This document shows, in pieces, positions 15,572 to 23,911 of a stretch of 64,000 bases of DNA. The first letter of the stretch is position 1. Every line of letters starts with the position of its first letter. The DNA comes from Corynebacterium rhinophilum (GTDB taxonomy: Bacteria; Actinomycetota; Actinomycetes; Mycobacteriales; Mycobacteriaceae): assembly GCF_030227225.1 (NCBI RefSeq), contig NZ_JASPHQ010000006.1, positions 42,429 through 106,428 of the forward strand. Reading direction: 5' to 3'. Both the position numbers and the translations under genes were made by a program. The notes under the pieces are model-generated. The model ran no database searches. It saw nothing but the letters and a program-made list of their open reading frames with translations, and was not told where the DNA came from.

Positions 15572-16927
15572 ATGACTGATACCCCTTATCGTCCAAACGG
15601 AAGCCGTCACCACGTCGTCGTGGTTGGCGGTGGATTCGGCGGTCTTAACACTGTGAAGAAGTTGAAGAACGCCGATGTTGAGATCACCCTCATCGATAAG
15701 AAGAACCACCACCTGTTCCAGCCAATGCTCTACCAGGTGGCTACCGGCATGATTTCCGCTGGTGAGGTTGCCCCCTCGACCCGCCAGCTGCTGCGCAACC
15801 AGGATAATGTGGACTTTGTCAACGGCAACGTGACCGACATTAACCTGGAGGACCAGACGGTTACCGCCGAGCTCGATGACTTTTCGCGCACCTACTCCTA
15901 CGACTCCCTCGTGGTTGCCGCTGGTTCCAGCCAGTCGTACTTTGGCAATGACCACTTCGCGGAGTTTGCCCCTGGCATGAAGACCTTGGATGATGCCCTA
16001 GAGCTGCGTTCCCGCATCATTTCCGCCTTCGAAAAAGCTGAGCTTACCGATGACCCCGCTGAGCGCGAGCGCCTCCTCACCTTCATCATCGTCGGTGCCG
16101 GCCCAACCGGTGTGGAGCTCACCGGCCAGATCGCTGAGTTGGCTAACCGCACGCTTAGCGATGTCTACTCCACCTACGGCACCTCCGCCGCAAAGATTTA
16201 CCTGCTCGACGGTGCGCCGCAGGTGCTCCCGCCGTTTGGCAAGCGCCTCGGCCGCCGTGCCCAGCGCACTTTGGAGAAGGAAGGCGTCAACGTTCGCCTG
16301 AACGCCATGGTGACCAACGTCAACGAAGACTCCGTGACCTACAAGAACATGAAGACCGAGGAAGAGGTCACCCTCGAGGGCGCGACCAAGATCTGGTCCG
16401 CTGGTGTTTCCGCTTCCCCACTGGGCAAGATGGTCGCTGACCAGGCCGGAGTCGAGGCTGACCGCGCGGGCCGCGTTTCCGTCAATGATGACATGACCGT
16501 TGGTGACTTCAACAACGTCTACATCATCGGTGACATGATGTCCCTGAACCGCCTGCCGGGCTTGGCACAGGTGGCAATTCAGGGTGGCGAGCACGTCGCC
16601 AAGCTCATCGAGACCAAGGTGGACGAGGAGTCCACGGCCGATGAAAAGGAACCTTTCGAGTACTTCGACAAGGGCTCGATGGCCATCGTGACCCGCTTCA
16701 ATGCCGTTGTGAAGCTGGGCAAGACCGAATTCTCCGGCTTCCCGGGCTGGTTGGCATGGCTGGCCTTGCACCTGACCTACGTCGTTGGTCTACGCAGCCG
16801 CTTGGCCGTATTGGTCAACTGGGCGGCTAATATCCTCTCCCGCAACCGCGGCAACTTGGAGATTACTACCCAGCAGCGCATCGCCCGCAACCTCATCGAT
16901 GAGGCAGAAGAAGAGAAGAAGAACTAA
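15572..16927 (+). CDS. ndh: type II NADH:quinone dehydrogenase
   Basis: This 451-residue single-subunit, non-proton-pumping flavoenzyme transfers electrons from NADH to menaquinone at the inner face of the membrane. It has the FAD-binding VVVVGGGFGGL near the N terminus, the quinone-site LFQPMLYQVATG region, the NADH-binding FIIVGAGPTGVELTG, and a second FAD motif NNVYIIGDMM. The C-terminal part (about residues 380-430) is amphipathic to hydrophobic and attaches the enzyme to the membrane. The ATG is preceded by GAGGAAGG. It is transcribed divergently from ufaA, as in C. glutamicum, and a hairpin follows the gene. Confidence 0.95.
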   Translation: MTDTPYRPNGSRHHVVVVGGGFGGLNTVKKLKNADVEITLIDKKNHHLFQPMLYQVATGMISAGEVAPSTRQLLRNQDNVDFVNGNVTDINLEDQTVTAELDDFSRTYSYDSLVVAAGSSQSYFGNDHFAEFAPGMKTLDDALELRSRIISAFEKAELTDDPAERERLLTFIIVGAGPTGVELTGQIAELANRTLSDVYSTYGTSAAKIYLLDGAPQVLPPFGKRLGRRAQRTLEKEGVNVRLNAMVTNVNEDSVTYKNMKTEEEVTLEGATKIWSAGVSASPLGKMVADQAGVEADRAGRVSVNDDMTVGDFNNVYIIGDMMSLNRLPGLAQVAIQGGEHVAKLIETKVDEESTADEKEPFEYFDKGSMAIVTRFNAVVKLGKTEFSGFPGWLAWLALHLTYVVGLRSRLAVLVNWAANILSRNRGNLEITTQQRIARNLIDEAEEEKKN

Positions 16928-16942
16928 ATTCTCCTCGGCACC

Positions 16943-16990
16943 AGCCGCTGTCCTACTACCCCGCTATGGGGCTGTGGGCGGCGGCTTTTG
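16943..16990 (+). terminator. probable ndh terminator
   Basis: AGCCGC at 16943-16948 pairs with GCGGCT at 16981-16986, enclosing an inner CCCC/GGGG stem. TTTTGTGGTTTT follows. It separates ndh from the thiamin riboswitch transcript. Confidence 0.65.
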
Positions 16991-17037
16991 TGGTTTTCGT
17001 TCCTATTTTCCCATTTTTGTTAGGCTTGGGCATTACA

Positions 17038-17108
17038 ACATGGGGTGCCACGCAGTGGCTGAGATACACCCATTGAACCTGCTCTCAGTTAGAACTAGCG
17101 AAGGGATT
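17038..17108 (+). ncRNA. TPP riboswitch (THI element)
   Basis: The conserved thiamin pyrophosphate aptamer core is present in order: GGGGTGCC, GGCTGAGATACACCC, GAACCTG, and a closing segment around TTAGAACTAGCGAAGGGA. The ribosome site of thiM (GAAGGGA, 17100-17106) is part of the aptamer's 3' strand and lies only 5 bases before the GTG at 17112. TPP binding should therefore hide the site and block translation of thiM directly. No separate terminator hairpin fits between aptamer and start codon. Confidence 0.93.
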
Positions 17109-17111
17109 GTT

Positions 17112-17936
17112 GTGGATTGTTCATTTCTCCGTGCCCACGATGCGGTGCGCGATACCGCTCCACTTATTCAGTGCTTGACCAATAAGGTCGTCAGCAATAT
17201 TTCTGCCAATGCACTGTTGGCCATCGGCGCCAGCCCGGCAATGGTAGATACCCCAGATGAGTCGCAAGATTTTGCGAAGATCGCCAGCGGTGTGCTTATC
17301 AATTGCGGAACCCCGAATTCCGAGCAATACGCCGGCATGCGAGAGGCAATCGCCGGTGCGACCGCGGCTGGAAACCCGTGGGTCCTCGATCCCGTTGGCG
17401 CGGGTGGTCTGCAGAAGCGCACCGAGTTCATGCATGAAGTCTTGCCGCAGCGACCGACGGCGATTCGCGGCAATGCCTCCGAGATCATAGCCTTGGCCGG
17501 AACCGGAGCCGGCGGGCGCGGCGTGGAGTCCACCGATGGCGTGGAGGCGGCTCTGGAACCAGCGCTCAAACTGTCCCGCGATACTGGAGCCGTAATTGCC
17601 GTGTCTGGTCCCACGGATCTCATCGTGCAGGCAGGCGAAACGCCGCGTGCGGTAAGCCTCGAGTCTGGACACCCGATGCTGCAAAACGTCATCGGCACGG
17701 GTTGTTCGCTGGGCGCCATCTGCGCGGCTTACCTGGCAGCGTGGGAGGATCCATTCACAGCGATCATCGCAGCGCATGCGCATGTGGGGGCCGCAGGCAG
17801 CGTTGCCGCGGAGAAATCCACGGCGCCCGGCTCCTTTGCGGTTGCTTGGCTCGATGCGCTGCATGAGCTGTCCACCGATGGGATCGAGGAGCGCATCTCT
17901 GCCTCCGAGATCGCAGACATTGCGGGGCTGTCATGA
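17112..17936 (+). CDS. thiM: hydroxyethylthiazole kinase
   Basis: ThiM phosphorylates 4-methyl-5-(2-hydroxyethyl)thiazole in thiamin salvage. The 274-residue ribokinase-fold protein shows the family block QCLTNKVVSNISANALLAIGASPAMVD and the anion-hole/catalytic segment NVIGTGCSLGAICAAYLA. The GTG at 17112 is chosen because its ribosome site forms the end of the TPP riboswitch. The frame is open far upstream, but that part covers ndh and the riboswitch. The stop codon overlaps the start of thiE in an ATGA, so the two are translationally coupled and both fall under TPP control. Confidence 0.93.
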   Translation: MDCSFLRAHDAVRDTAPLIQCLTNKVVSNISANALLAIGASPAMVDTPDESQDFAKIASGVLINCGTPNSEQYAGMREAIAGATAAGNPWVLDPVGAGGLQKRTEFMHEVLPQRPTAIRGNASEIIALAGTGAGGRGVESTDGVEAALEPALKLSRDTGAVIAVSGPTDLIVQAGETPRAVSLESGHPMLQNVIGTGCSLGAICAAYLAAWEDPFTAIIAAHAHVGAAGSVAAEKSTAPGSFAVAWLDALHELSTDGIEERISASEIADIAGLS

Positions 17937-18562
17937 GCATCGATTGGACGCTGTATCTCATTACCGATCCTGAGCTCGCCGGCGGGCGGGACAAGGTCGT
18001 TCCCATCGTGCAAGAGGCGGTACGCGGCGGAGCTACCGTCGTGCAATTGCGCGATAAGGAGGCCAGCGACGAGGAGATCGAGGCTACCGCCCGCGAACTC
18101 ATGAAGGTCTTGGGCGATGTACCGCTTTTTATCAATGACCGTGTCGAGGTAGCGGCCAAGGTAGGCTGCCACCTGCACATTGGCCAAAACGATATGGATT
18201 TTAACCAAGCACGGGAGCTGCTTGGCCCCGATAAGCTCATCGGGCTTTCGGTGGGCACGCGGGAAGAGCTGGACGCCATTGACCCGCAGGAGGCCCCCGA
18301 TGTCATTGGCATCGGCCCGGTTCACTCGACGGCGACCAAGAAGAATGCGCCAGCGGGAATCGGTGCCGAGGCCGCCAGGCGCCTTGCCACCGCGGCGCGC
18401 GAACGCGGCATCGAGTCCGTCGCCATCGGCGGCATCAAGGCACACAATGCCCACGAACTTTCCGGAAGCGACTTCGCAGGGATCTGCGTGGTCAGCGACA
18501 TCATGGCTGCCGATGACCCGGCAGCGGCAGCACACAACCTAAAGGAGGCCTACTGTGGCTAA
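17933..18562 (+). CDS. thiE: thiamin-phosphate synthase
   Basis: ThiE couples HMP-pyrophosphate to thiazole phosphate to make thiamin phosphate. The 209-residue TIM-barrel protein has the markers LITDPEL, VQLRDKEASDEE, LFINDRVEVA, HIGQNDMD, and the phosphate-binding IGIGPVHSTATKKNA and VAIGGIKAHN segments. Length is normal for the family. It overlaps thiM by 4 bases and the downstream thiD by 8 bases, so the three genes form one tight salvage operon. Confidence 0.94.
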   Translation: MSIDWTLYLITDPELAGGRDKVVPIVQEAVRGGATVVQLRDKEASDEEIEATARELMKVLGDVPLFINDRVEVAAKVGCHLHIGQNDMDFNQARELLGPDKLIGLSVGTREELDAIDPQEAPDVIGIGPVHSTATKKNAPAGIGAEAARRLATAARERGIESVAIGGIKAHNAHELSGSDFAGICVVSDIMAADDPAAAAHNLKEAYCG

Positions 18563-20090
18563 AGGAACCTACCCCCGTATTCTCTCGATTGCTGGAACGG
18601 ATCCCACAGGCGGAGCCGGCATCCAGGCCGATCTGAAGTCCATCGCCGCCGCGGGCGGGTATGGAATGAGCGTGGTTACCGCGCTGGTGGCCCAAAATAC
18701 CCAGGGCGTGCGCAGCGTCCACGTCCCGCCGCTGGATTTCCTGCAAGAGCAGCTGGATTCGGTCCGCGAGGACGTAGACATCGACGCGATCAAGATCGGC
18801 ATGCTTGCCGATGCCCCCATCACCGACCTCGTATCCACGTTCCTCGACCAGATCGACCCGTCCGTCCCTGTGGTCTTGGACCCGGTCATGGTGGCCACCA
18901 GTGGCGACCGCCTCTTGGACCCCGCGGCGGAAAAGGCGGTGCGCGAGCTGTGTTCCCGAGCTGATGTCATCACGCCCAACCTCAAGGAGCTGGCCGTCCT
19001 GACGCAGACGGAGGAAGCCACGGATTTGGACCGTGCCATCGAGGTGGCTAAGACGTGGGCCGCTGAGGCGAATACGGCGGTCATCGTCAAGGGCGGGCAC
19101 CTTGACTCGGCGATTGCCGATAACGCCGTGGTCACCCCCGATGGCAAGGTGCACCGCGTGGAATCGGCTCGAGTGCAGACCAAGAATACCCACGGCACGG
19201 GCTGCTCCCTCTCCTCTGCCCTAGCAACGCGGCTTGGCGCAGGCGATGAAGTCGCCGCCGCCCTAGAGTGGTCCACGGACTGGCTGCACGAGGCGATCGC
19301 CAATGCGGATGCGCTGGCCGTCGGCAAAGGCAGCGGGCCGGTAGACCACCTGCACCGCTCGCAGCGCTTGATGCGGGCTGCGTCCTCGGTACCGCTTCCT
19401 CACTTGTCCGGGCCATTGGAAGAGGTAGAAAATGCCGATCAGCCGCGAGTAGCGGCCGCTGGCCCGTACACGCAGCGCCTGTGGAATATAGCCGCGGAGT
19501 ACTGGGAGCAGGTAAAGGCACTACCCTTTATTCAGAAGCTGGGGTCCGGGGCACTTGCCAACGATGCTTTCAGCTTCTACCTCGATCAGGATTCGCAATA
19601 CCTGGCGTCCTACTCGAAGGCCTTGGCTCGCCTGGCCAGCCAAGCGCCCGATACCGCACAGCAATTGCATTGGGCGCAGGGCGCCTACGAATGCCTCGCG
19701 GAGGAGGCTGAACTGCACCGCGGATGGTTGAAGGATTCTGCTACTACGGCGCCGTCGCGGGTCACCAGTGCCTATACGGATTTTCTCATCCGCAGCACGC
19801 ACACGGATGATTATGCGGTTGGCATCGCGGCGGTACTTCCCTGCTACTGGCTCTATGCAGAGGTAGGCCTGCACTTGGCGGAATTCGACTCGCCCGATCA
19901 CCCCTACCATGCCTGGTTGGAGGTCTACGGCGGGGAAGATTTCCTCGCCGGGGTGCGCGAGAGCATCAAGATTGTGGAGGAAACTTTAGAAAAGGCGGAT
20001 GAGGCCACTCGGACCCGTGCCGAGCGCGCCTTTATCAGCGCCAGCATCCACGAGGTCGATTTCTTCGACCAAGCGGACCGGCGCTTTTAA
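18555..20090 (+). CDS. thiD: bifunctional HMP(-P) kinase ThiD fused to TenA
   Basis: The N-terminal ~265 residues are ThiD, which phosphorylates HMP and HMP-phosphate: ILSIAGTDPTGGAGIQADLK, VLDPVMVATSGD, VIVKGGHLD and NTHGTGCSLSSA are visible. Residues ~295-511 are a TenA/thiaminase II domain, with features such as FSFYLDQDSQYLASYSKAL, YECLAEEAELHRGWL and the PCYWLYAEVG block. TenA-type proteins recover HMP from degraded thiamin, so the fusion joins recovery with phosphorylation. GTG start with GGAGG 6-7 bases upstream, overlapping thiE. ThiD-TenA fusions are known in corynebacteria. Confidence 0.93.
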   Translation: MAKGTYPRILSIAGTDPTGGAGIQADLKSIAAAGGYGMSVVTALVAQNTQGVRSVHVPPLDFLQEQLDSVREDVDIDAIKIGMLADAPITDLVSTFLDQIDPSVPVVLDPVMVATSGDRLLDPAAEKAVRELCSRADVITPNLKELAVLTQTEEATDLDRAIEVAKTWAAEANTAVIVKGGHLDSAIADNAVVTPDGKVHRVESARVQTKNTHGTGCSLSSALATRLGAGDEVAAALEWSTDWLHEAIANADALAVGKGSGPVDHLHRSQRLMRAASSVPLPHLSGPLEEVENADQPRVAAAGPYTQRLWNIAAEYWEQVKALPFIQKLGSGALANDAFSFYLDQDSQYLASYSKALARLASQAPDTAQQLHWAQGAYECLAEEAELHRGWLKDSATTAPSRVTSAYTDFLIRSTHTDDYAVGIAAVLPCYWLYAEVGLHLAEFDSPDHPYHAWLEVYGGEDFLAGVRESIKIVEETLEKADEATRTRAERAFISASIHEVDFFDQADRRF

Positions 20091-20095
20091 GGGTT

Positions 20096-20698
20096 TTAAG
20101 CCAATAGGTCCGCGCCAGGCCTAGAAAGTACGGCGACCAAGAAGGTGGAATGCTCCGAAAACAGCTTCATGTCCCAAGAAGAGAATGTGAAGTCAACGCG
20201 GTAGCCCACCTTCTGCGCCATATCGAGGAAGTCCTGGAAATCCCAACCGCGGCCTTCCCCAAAGCCAGTGACGAAGCGCCCGCCGGGGGTCAGAGAGTTA
20301 AAAATATTTCGCAGGGCTTCCTCGCGGCCGTCCACGGCCAAAAAGCCCATGACGTTTCCCGCAGAAACAGCGAGGTCAAAGGGTCCTTCAGGAACCTCTT
20401 CCGTGCACAGGTCCCCGACGAACCATTCGCCTTCCGGGAAATCATGTTCGGCGTGTTCGAGCAAAATGGGATCTACGTCGATGCCCACCACGCTGTGTCC
20501 GCGGCGCAGCAATTCCCCGCCGACGCGGCCGGTTCCACAGCCGGCGTCGAGGATGGTGGAATTGCGTTCCACCATGGCATCGACAAGCCGGGCCTCCCCA
20601 TGAATGTCTTTGCCCTGCGCCTCAAGCATCTTCCATTTGCGGGCGAAATTATGGGAGTGGGCGGGATTGGCTTCGGTAACTTCTTTCCACGTAGGCAT
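20096..20698 (-). CDS. class I SAM-dependent methyltransferase
   Basis: This 200-residue Rossmann-fold methyltransferase has a clear SAM motif I, ILDAGCGTGRVGGELLRRG, an acidic ribose-binding residue in VVGIDVDP, and FDLAVSAGNVMGFL as motif II. The substrate is not predictable. A TATAAT box on the - strand ends exactly 7 bases before the ATG at 20698 and overlaps the alternative upstream ATG at 20719, so a leaderless start at 20698 is most likely. The stop is only 5 bases from the end of the convergent thiD. Confidence 0.82.
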   Translation of the reverse strand: MPTWKEVTEANPAHSHNFARKWKMLEAQGKDIHGEARLVDAMVERNSTILDAGCGTGRVGGELLRRGHSVVGIDVDPILLEHAEHDFPEGEWFVGDLCTEEVPEGPFDLAVSAGNVMGFLAVDGREEALRNIFNSLTPGGRFVTGFGEGRGWDFQDFLDMAQKVGYRVDFTFSSWDMKLFSEHSTFLVAVLSRPGADLLA

Positions 20699-20705
20699 AG
20701 ATTCG

Positions 20706-20711
20706 ATTATA
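20706..20711 (-). promoter_or_regulatory. consensus -10 box of a leaderless methyltransferase gene
   Basis: The - strand reads TATAAT followed by 7 bases and then ATG. The match to the -10 consensus is perfect; the -35 region is poor. Confidence 0.6.
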
Positions 20712-20814
20712 TTACCCACCGTCGGTGTAAGCTTTACCCGCTGCTTAAAACGTGGCCCGTTTTACTACTTGATTGCGTTACTATCCGCACTACCGTGCAA
20801 AGGAGGCTGAAACG

Positions 20815-21888
20815 ATGCCGTCCGTACCCACGCCCTTTAGGGGCCGAAAGAAACCCACGCCTCCTAGTCAGCCTTCCTTCCCACCGGTTCCCGCGGAACG
20901 CGCCATCGAGCACTGCCGCGTCTTCGTCGATGGTGAGGCCCTACCCGGCGAGTATTCCGCGCATTCCGCCCTGGAAACCGTGGCGGAATATGGCCGCGGG
21001 TTTGTCTGGGTGGGCCTGCATGAGCCCTATGAATCCCAGATGACGAAGATCGCTTCGCAATTTGGCATCCACGAGCTCATCGTGGAAGACGCCGTTATGG
21101 CCCACCAGCGACCGAAGCTGGAGCGCTACGATGACCAGCTCTTTGTGGTGGCGCGCTCGGTGAATTACCGCGACCACGATGAGGTAAAAGATAAGCGCCA
21201 GATCATTTCCACGGGCGAAATTCAGATGATTATGGGCTCTAACTTCATCATCACCGTCCGCCACGGTGCAAAGCTGCCCAACTTGGCCTACACAGTTGAA
21301 GACGAGCAGGACTTGGTGGAGCTCGGCCCCGTCGCCATGGCCTGGAAGATCCTGGACATGATGGTGGACCGCTACTCTGAGGTCGCGCGCCTAATTAGCG
21401 ATGAAGTCGATGAACTCGAAGAGGAAATCTTTACCCCGAACCTCAAATTCGATGTCGACCGCATATACATGTTCAAGCGCGAAGTCTTGGAGATGAAGCA
21501 CGCCATTTATCCGCTGTCTGCGGCGCTAAAGGCAATGGTCTCGGATCACAAGGATCTCATCTCCAAACAGATCCGGTCCTACCTGCGCGATGTCTATGAC
21601 CACGAGCTCGTGGTCAATGACTTGGTGGCCAGCTTCGATGAACGCTTGACCTCGCTTATTGATGCCTCGGTAGCCAAGGTCACCATGCAACAAAACTCCG
21701 ATATGCGCACCATCTCCGCGGTCGTCGGCATGTGGGCCGCGCCGACCCTCGTCGCCGGTATTTACGGCATGAACTTCGACATCATGCCGGAGCTGCACTG
21801 GGCCTTTGGCTATCCCATGGCAATCATCATCATGGTCGCTGTCGTGGGCGGCCTGTGGGCGTGGTTCCGGAAGAACCACTGGCTCTAG
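20815..21888 (+). CDS. corA: CorA family magnesium/cobalt transporter
   Basis: CorA forms a pentameric channel for Mg2+ and Co2+. The 357-residue protein has a long cytoplasmic funnel domain and two C-terminal transmembrane helices. The signature GMN is present in AGIYGMNFDIMPEL, with the final helix around MAIIIMVAVVGGLWAWF and a basic end. A strong AAAGGAGG site precedes the ATG at 20815. It converges on the thioesterase gene and overlaps its stop by 4 bases. Confidence 0.93.
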   Translation: MPSVPTPFRGRKKPTPPSQPSFPPVPAERAIEHCRVFVDGEALPGEYSAHSALETVAEYGRGFVWVGLHEPYESQMTKIASQFGIHELIVEDAVMAHQRPKLERYDDQLFVVARSVNYRDHDEVKDKRQIISTGEIQMIMGSNFIITVRHGAKLPNLAYTVEDEQDLVELGPVAMAWKILDMMVDRYSEVARLISDEVDELEEEIFTPNLKFDVDRIYMFKREVLEMKHAIYPLSAALKAMVSDHKDLISKQIRSYLRDVYDHELVVNDLVASFDERLTSLIDASVAKVTMQQNSDMRTISAVVGMWAAPTLVAGIYGMNFDIMPELHWAFGYPMAIIIMVAVVGGLWAWFRKNHWL

Positions 21889-22340
21889 CTGCGCTTATCC
21901 ATAATCATGGTGCGCAGCGTGGTGCGTGCAACCAGGGTGTCTCCCTGGCGCATTTCCACGCTCCACACGTGGGTCCGCGAGCCCAATTGAATAGGGGTGG
22001 CCACAGCTTCTAGCTCGCCTTTACCCGTCGCCTTGATGAAGTCCGTGGAGTTATTGACCCCCATCGCTGGGGCATCGGCAGCCGCGACGCTGGCAAGGGA
22101 GGCCACCGTTTCCGCGATGGTGCAATAAAGTCCACCATTGGCCACGCCCCACGGTTGGTGGTGCTGAGGGGTCACGGTGAGGTGTGCGCGGGCCTCGGTC
22201 GGGCCCACGCGGTCGAAGGTGAGCCCGATGAACTCAGCAAGCCCGCCGTTGACCGAATTTAGTTTCTCCAGTTCCTCCTCGTTGAGCAGGCGCTTGTGCG
22301 CGGTATGGAGTAAGTCATTGAGTATCTGGGTATCTGACAT
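21885..22340 (-). CDS. PaaI-type hotdog-fold thioesterase
   Basis: This 151-residue hotdog protein probably hydrolyses acyl-CoA thioesters. It has HHQPWGVANGGLYCTIAETVAS, a version of the PaaI/YdiI motif in which Asn-Gly-Gly and a downstream Glu contribute to the active site, and VWSVEMRQGDTLVARTTLRTMI at the end. The native substrate is unknown. TAGGCT (22354-22349, - strand) ends 8 bases before the ATG, so this gene may also lack a leader. It is divergent from gnd across 59 bases. Confidence 0.84.
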   Translation of the reverse strand: MSDTQILNDLLHTAHKRLLNEEELEKLNSVNGGLAEFIGLTFDRVGPTEARAHLTVTPQHHQPWGVANGGLYCTIAETVASLASVAAADAPAMGVNNSTDFIKATGKGELEAVATPIQLGSRTHVWSVEMRQGDTLVARTTLRTMIMDKRS

Positions 22341-22386
22341 AGTCTTCCAGCCTAGCCGCCAGCGCGGCGAAAGTGATGCGGTGACG

Positions 22387-22392
22387 TAGGAT
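22387..22392 (+). promoter_or_regulatory. candidate -10 box for leaderless gnd
   Basis: TAGGAT ends 7 bases before the ATG of gnd at 22400, and no ribosome site lies between them. A similar TAGGCT faces the opposite way for the thioesterase gene. Confidence 0.5.
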
Positions 22393-22399
22393 AGGCACC

Positions 22400-23851
22400 A
22401 TGACTGAAAAGAACGAACTTGCGCACATTGGTGTTGTCGGCCTAGCGGTAATGGGCTCCAACCTAGCCCGCAACTTTGCCCGCAATGGCAATACCGTCGC
22501 CGTCTATAATCGCAGCCCAGAAAAGACCCGCGCCCTCATTGAGGCCCACGGTGATGAAGGAAACTTTATTCCTTCCGAGTCCATCGCGGATTTCGTCGCT
22601 TCCTTGGAGCGCCCCCGCAAGGCCATCATCATGGTGCAGGCGGGCAAGGCCACCGATGCGGTCATCGATCAGCTTGCCGATGCCATGGATGACGGCGACA
22701 TCATCATCGATGGCGGCAATGCGCTGTTTACGGATACCATTCGCCGCGAAAAGGAAGTGGCCGAGCGCGGCAAGCACTTCGTAGGCGCTGGCATTTCCGG
22801 CGGCGAAGAAGGCGCCTTGAACGGCCCCTCCATCATGCCCGGTGGGCCGGCCGAGTCCTGGGAGACCCTGGGCCCCATCCTGGAATCCATCGCCGCCGAG
22901 GTGGACGGTACTCCGTGCGTGACCCACATTGGACCGGATGGCGCCGGTCACTTCGTCAAAATGGTCCACAACGGCATCGAGTACGCCGATATGCAGGTCA
23001 TCGGCGAGGCCTACCAGCTGCTGCGCTACGGCGCTGGCATGGAGCCTGCCGAGATCGCGGAAATCTTCAAGGAATGGAACTCCGGCGACCTGGATTCTTA
23101 CCTCATTGAGATCACCGCCGAGGTGCTCGCCCAGAAGGATCCGGATACGGGCGCCCCGCTTGTCGATGTCATCCTGGACGCCGCCGGCCAGAAAGGCACC
23201 GGCCGCTGGACCGCCATCAACGGCCTCGAATTGGGCGTGCCGATTACCGGCATCGCCGAGTCCGTCTTTGCCCGCGCACTGTCTTCTTCGAGCCAACAGC
23301 GCGCCGCCGCGCAGGAGGGCCAGCTTCCGGCAGGCACGAACGCGGACTTCGACATCGATAAGGATGCCTTCATCGAAGACGTTCGCCGTGCCCTCTATGC
23401 CGCCAAGCTCATCGCTTACTCCCAGGGTTTCGATGAGATCAAGGCTGGTTCCGCCGAATTCGGTTGGGATGTCGATCCACGTGACCTGGCCACCATCTGG
23501 CGCGGCGGTTGCATCATCCGCGCTAAGTTCTTGGACCGCATCCGCGAGGCATTTGATACCAATCCAGAGCTTCCCGCCCTCATCCTGGATCCCTACTTTA
23601 AGGGTGAGCTGGAAGACCTCATCGAACCGTGGCGCCGCGTCGTCGTCGCCGCAACCCAGATGGGCCTGCCGGCTCCGGTCTTTGCCTCCTCGCTGTCGTA
23701 CTACGACAGCCTGCGCGCCACCCGCCTGCCCGCCGCCCTTATCCAGGGCCAGCGCGACTTCTTTGGTGCGCACACCTTCAAGCGCACCGATAAGCCCGGC
23801 ACCTTCCACGTCGAGTGGTCCGGCGATCGCAGCCTGACGCAGACGGATTAA
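22400..23851 (+). CDS. gnd: NADP-dependent 6-phosphogluconate dehydrogenase
   Basis: This oxidative pentose phosphate enzyme converts 6-phosphogluconate to ribulose 5-phosphate and CO2 with formation of NADPH. It is 483 residues, the long dimeric form. Motifs include the Rossmann GLAVMGSNLARNFARNG with the NADP-discriminating YNRSPEKT, the substrate-binding GAGISGGEEGALNGPSIMPGG, the catalytic HNGIEYADMQ with its Lys upstream in HFVKMV, and AGQKGTGRWT. It is monocistronic, with a leaderless-type promoter in front and a strong hairpin behind. Confidence 0.96.
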   Translation: MTEKNELAHIGVVGLAVMGSNLARNFARNGNTVAVYNRSPEKTRALIEAHGDEGNFIPSESIADFVASLERPRKAIIMVQAGKATDAVIDQLADAMDDGDIIIDGGNALFTDTIRREKEVAERGKHFVGAGISGGEEGALNGPSIMPGGPAESWETLGPILESIAAEVDGTPCVTHIGPDGAGHFVKMVHNGIEYADMQVIGEAYQLLRYGAGMEPAEIAEIFKEWNSGDLDSYLIEITAEVLAQKDPDTGAPLVDVILDAAGQKGTGRWTAINGLELGVPITGIAESVFARALSSSSQQRAAAQEGQLPAGTNADFDIDKDAFIEDVRRALYAAKLIAYSQGFDEIKAGSAEFGWDVDPRDLATIWRGGCIIRAKFLDRIREAFDTNPELPALILDPYFKGELEDLIEPWRRVVVAATQMGLPAPVFASSLSYYDSLRATRLPAALIQGQRDFFGAHTFKRTDKPGTFHVEWSGDRSLTQTD

Positions 23852-23862
23852 GCGCTGCATAT

Positions 23863-23900
23863 AAAAAGGGAGGACCTGCACGGTGCAGGCCCCCTTTTTT
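23863..23900. terminator. intrinsic terminator after gnd
   Basis: AAAAAGGG, CCTGCAC, GTGCAGG and CCCCCTTTTTT form a hairpin with A and T tails, so it can serve gnd on the + strand and the convergent SLC13 gene on the - strand. Confidence 0.88.
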
Positions 23901-23911
23901 AGTACCTAGAC

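Noticed and set aside
22463..23881. 472-codon open frame antisense to gnd
   Set aside because: It lies entirely opposite the intact, motif-complete 6-phosphogluconate dehydrogenase gene and has no family motifs; it is a codon-bias shadow.
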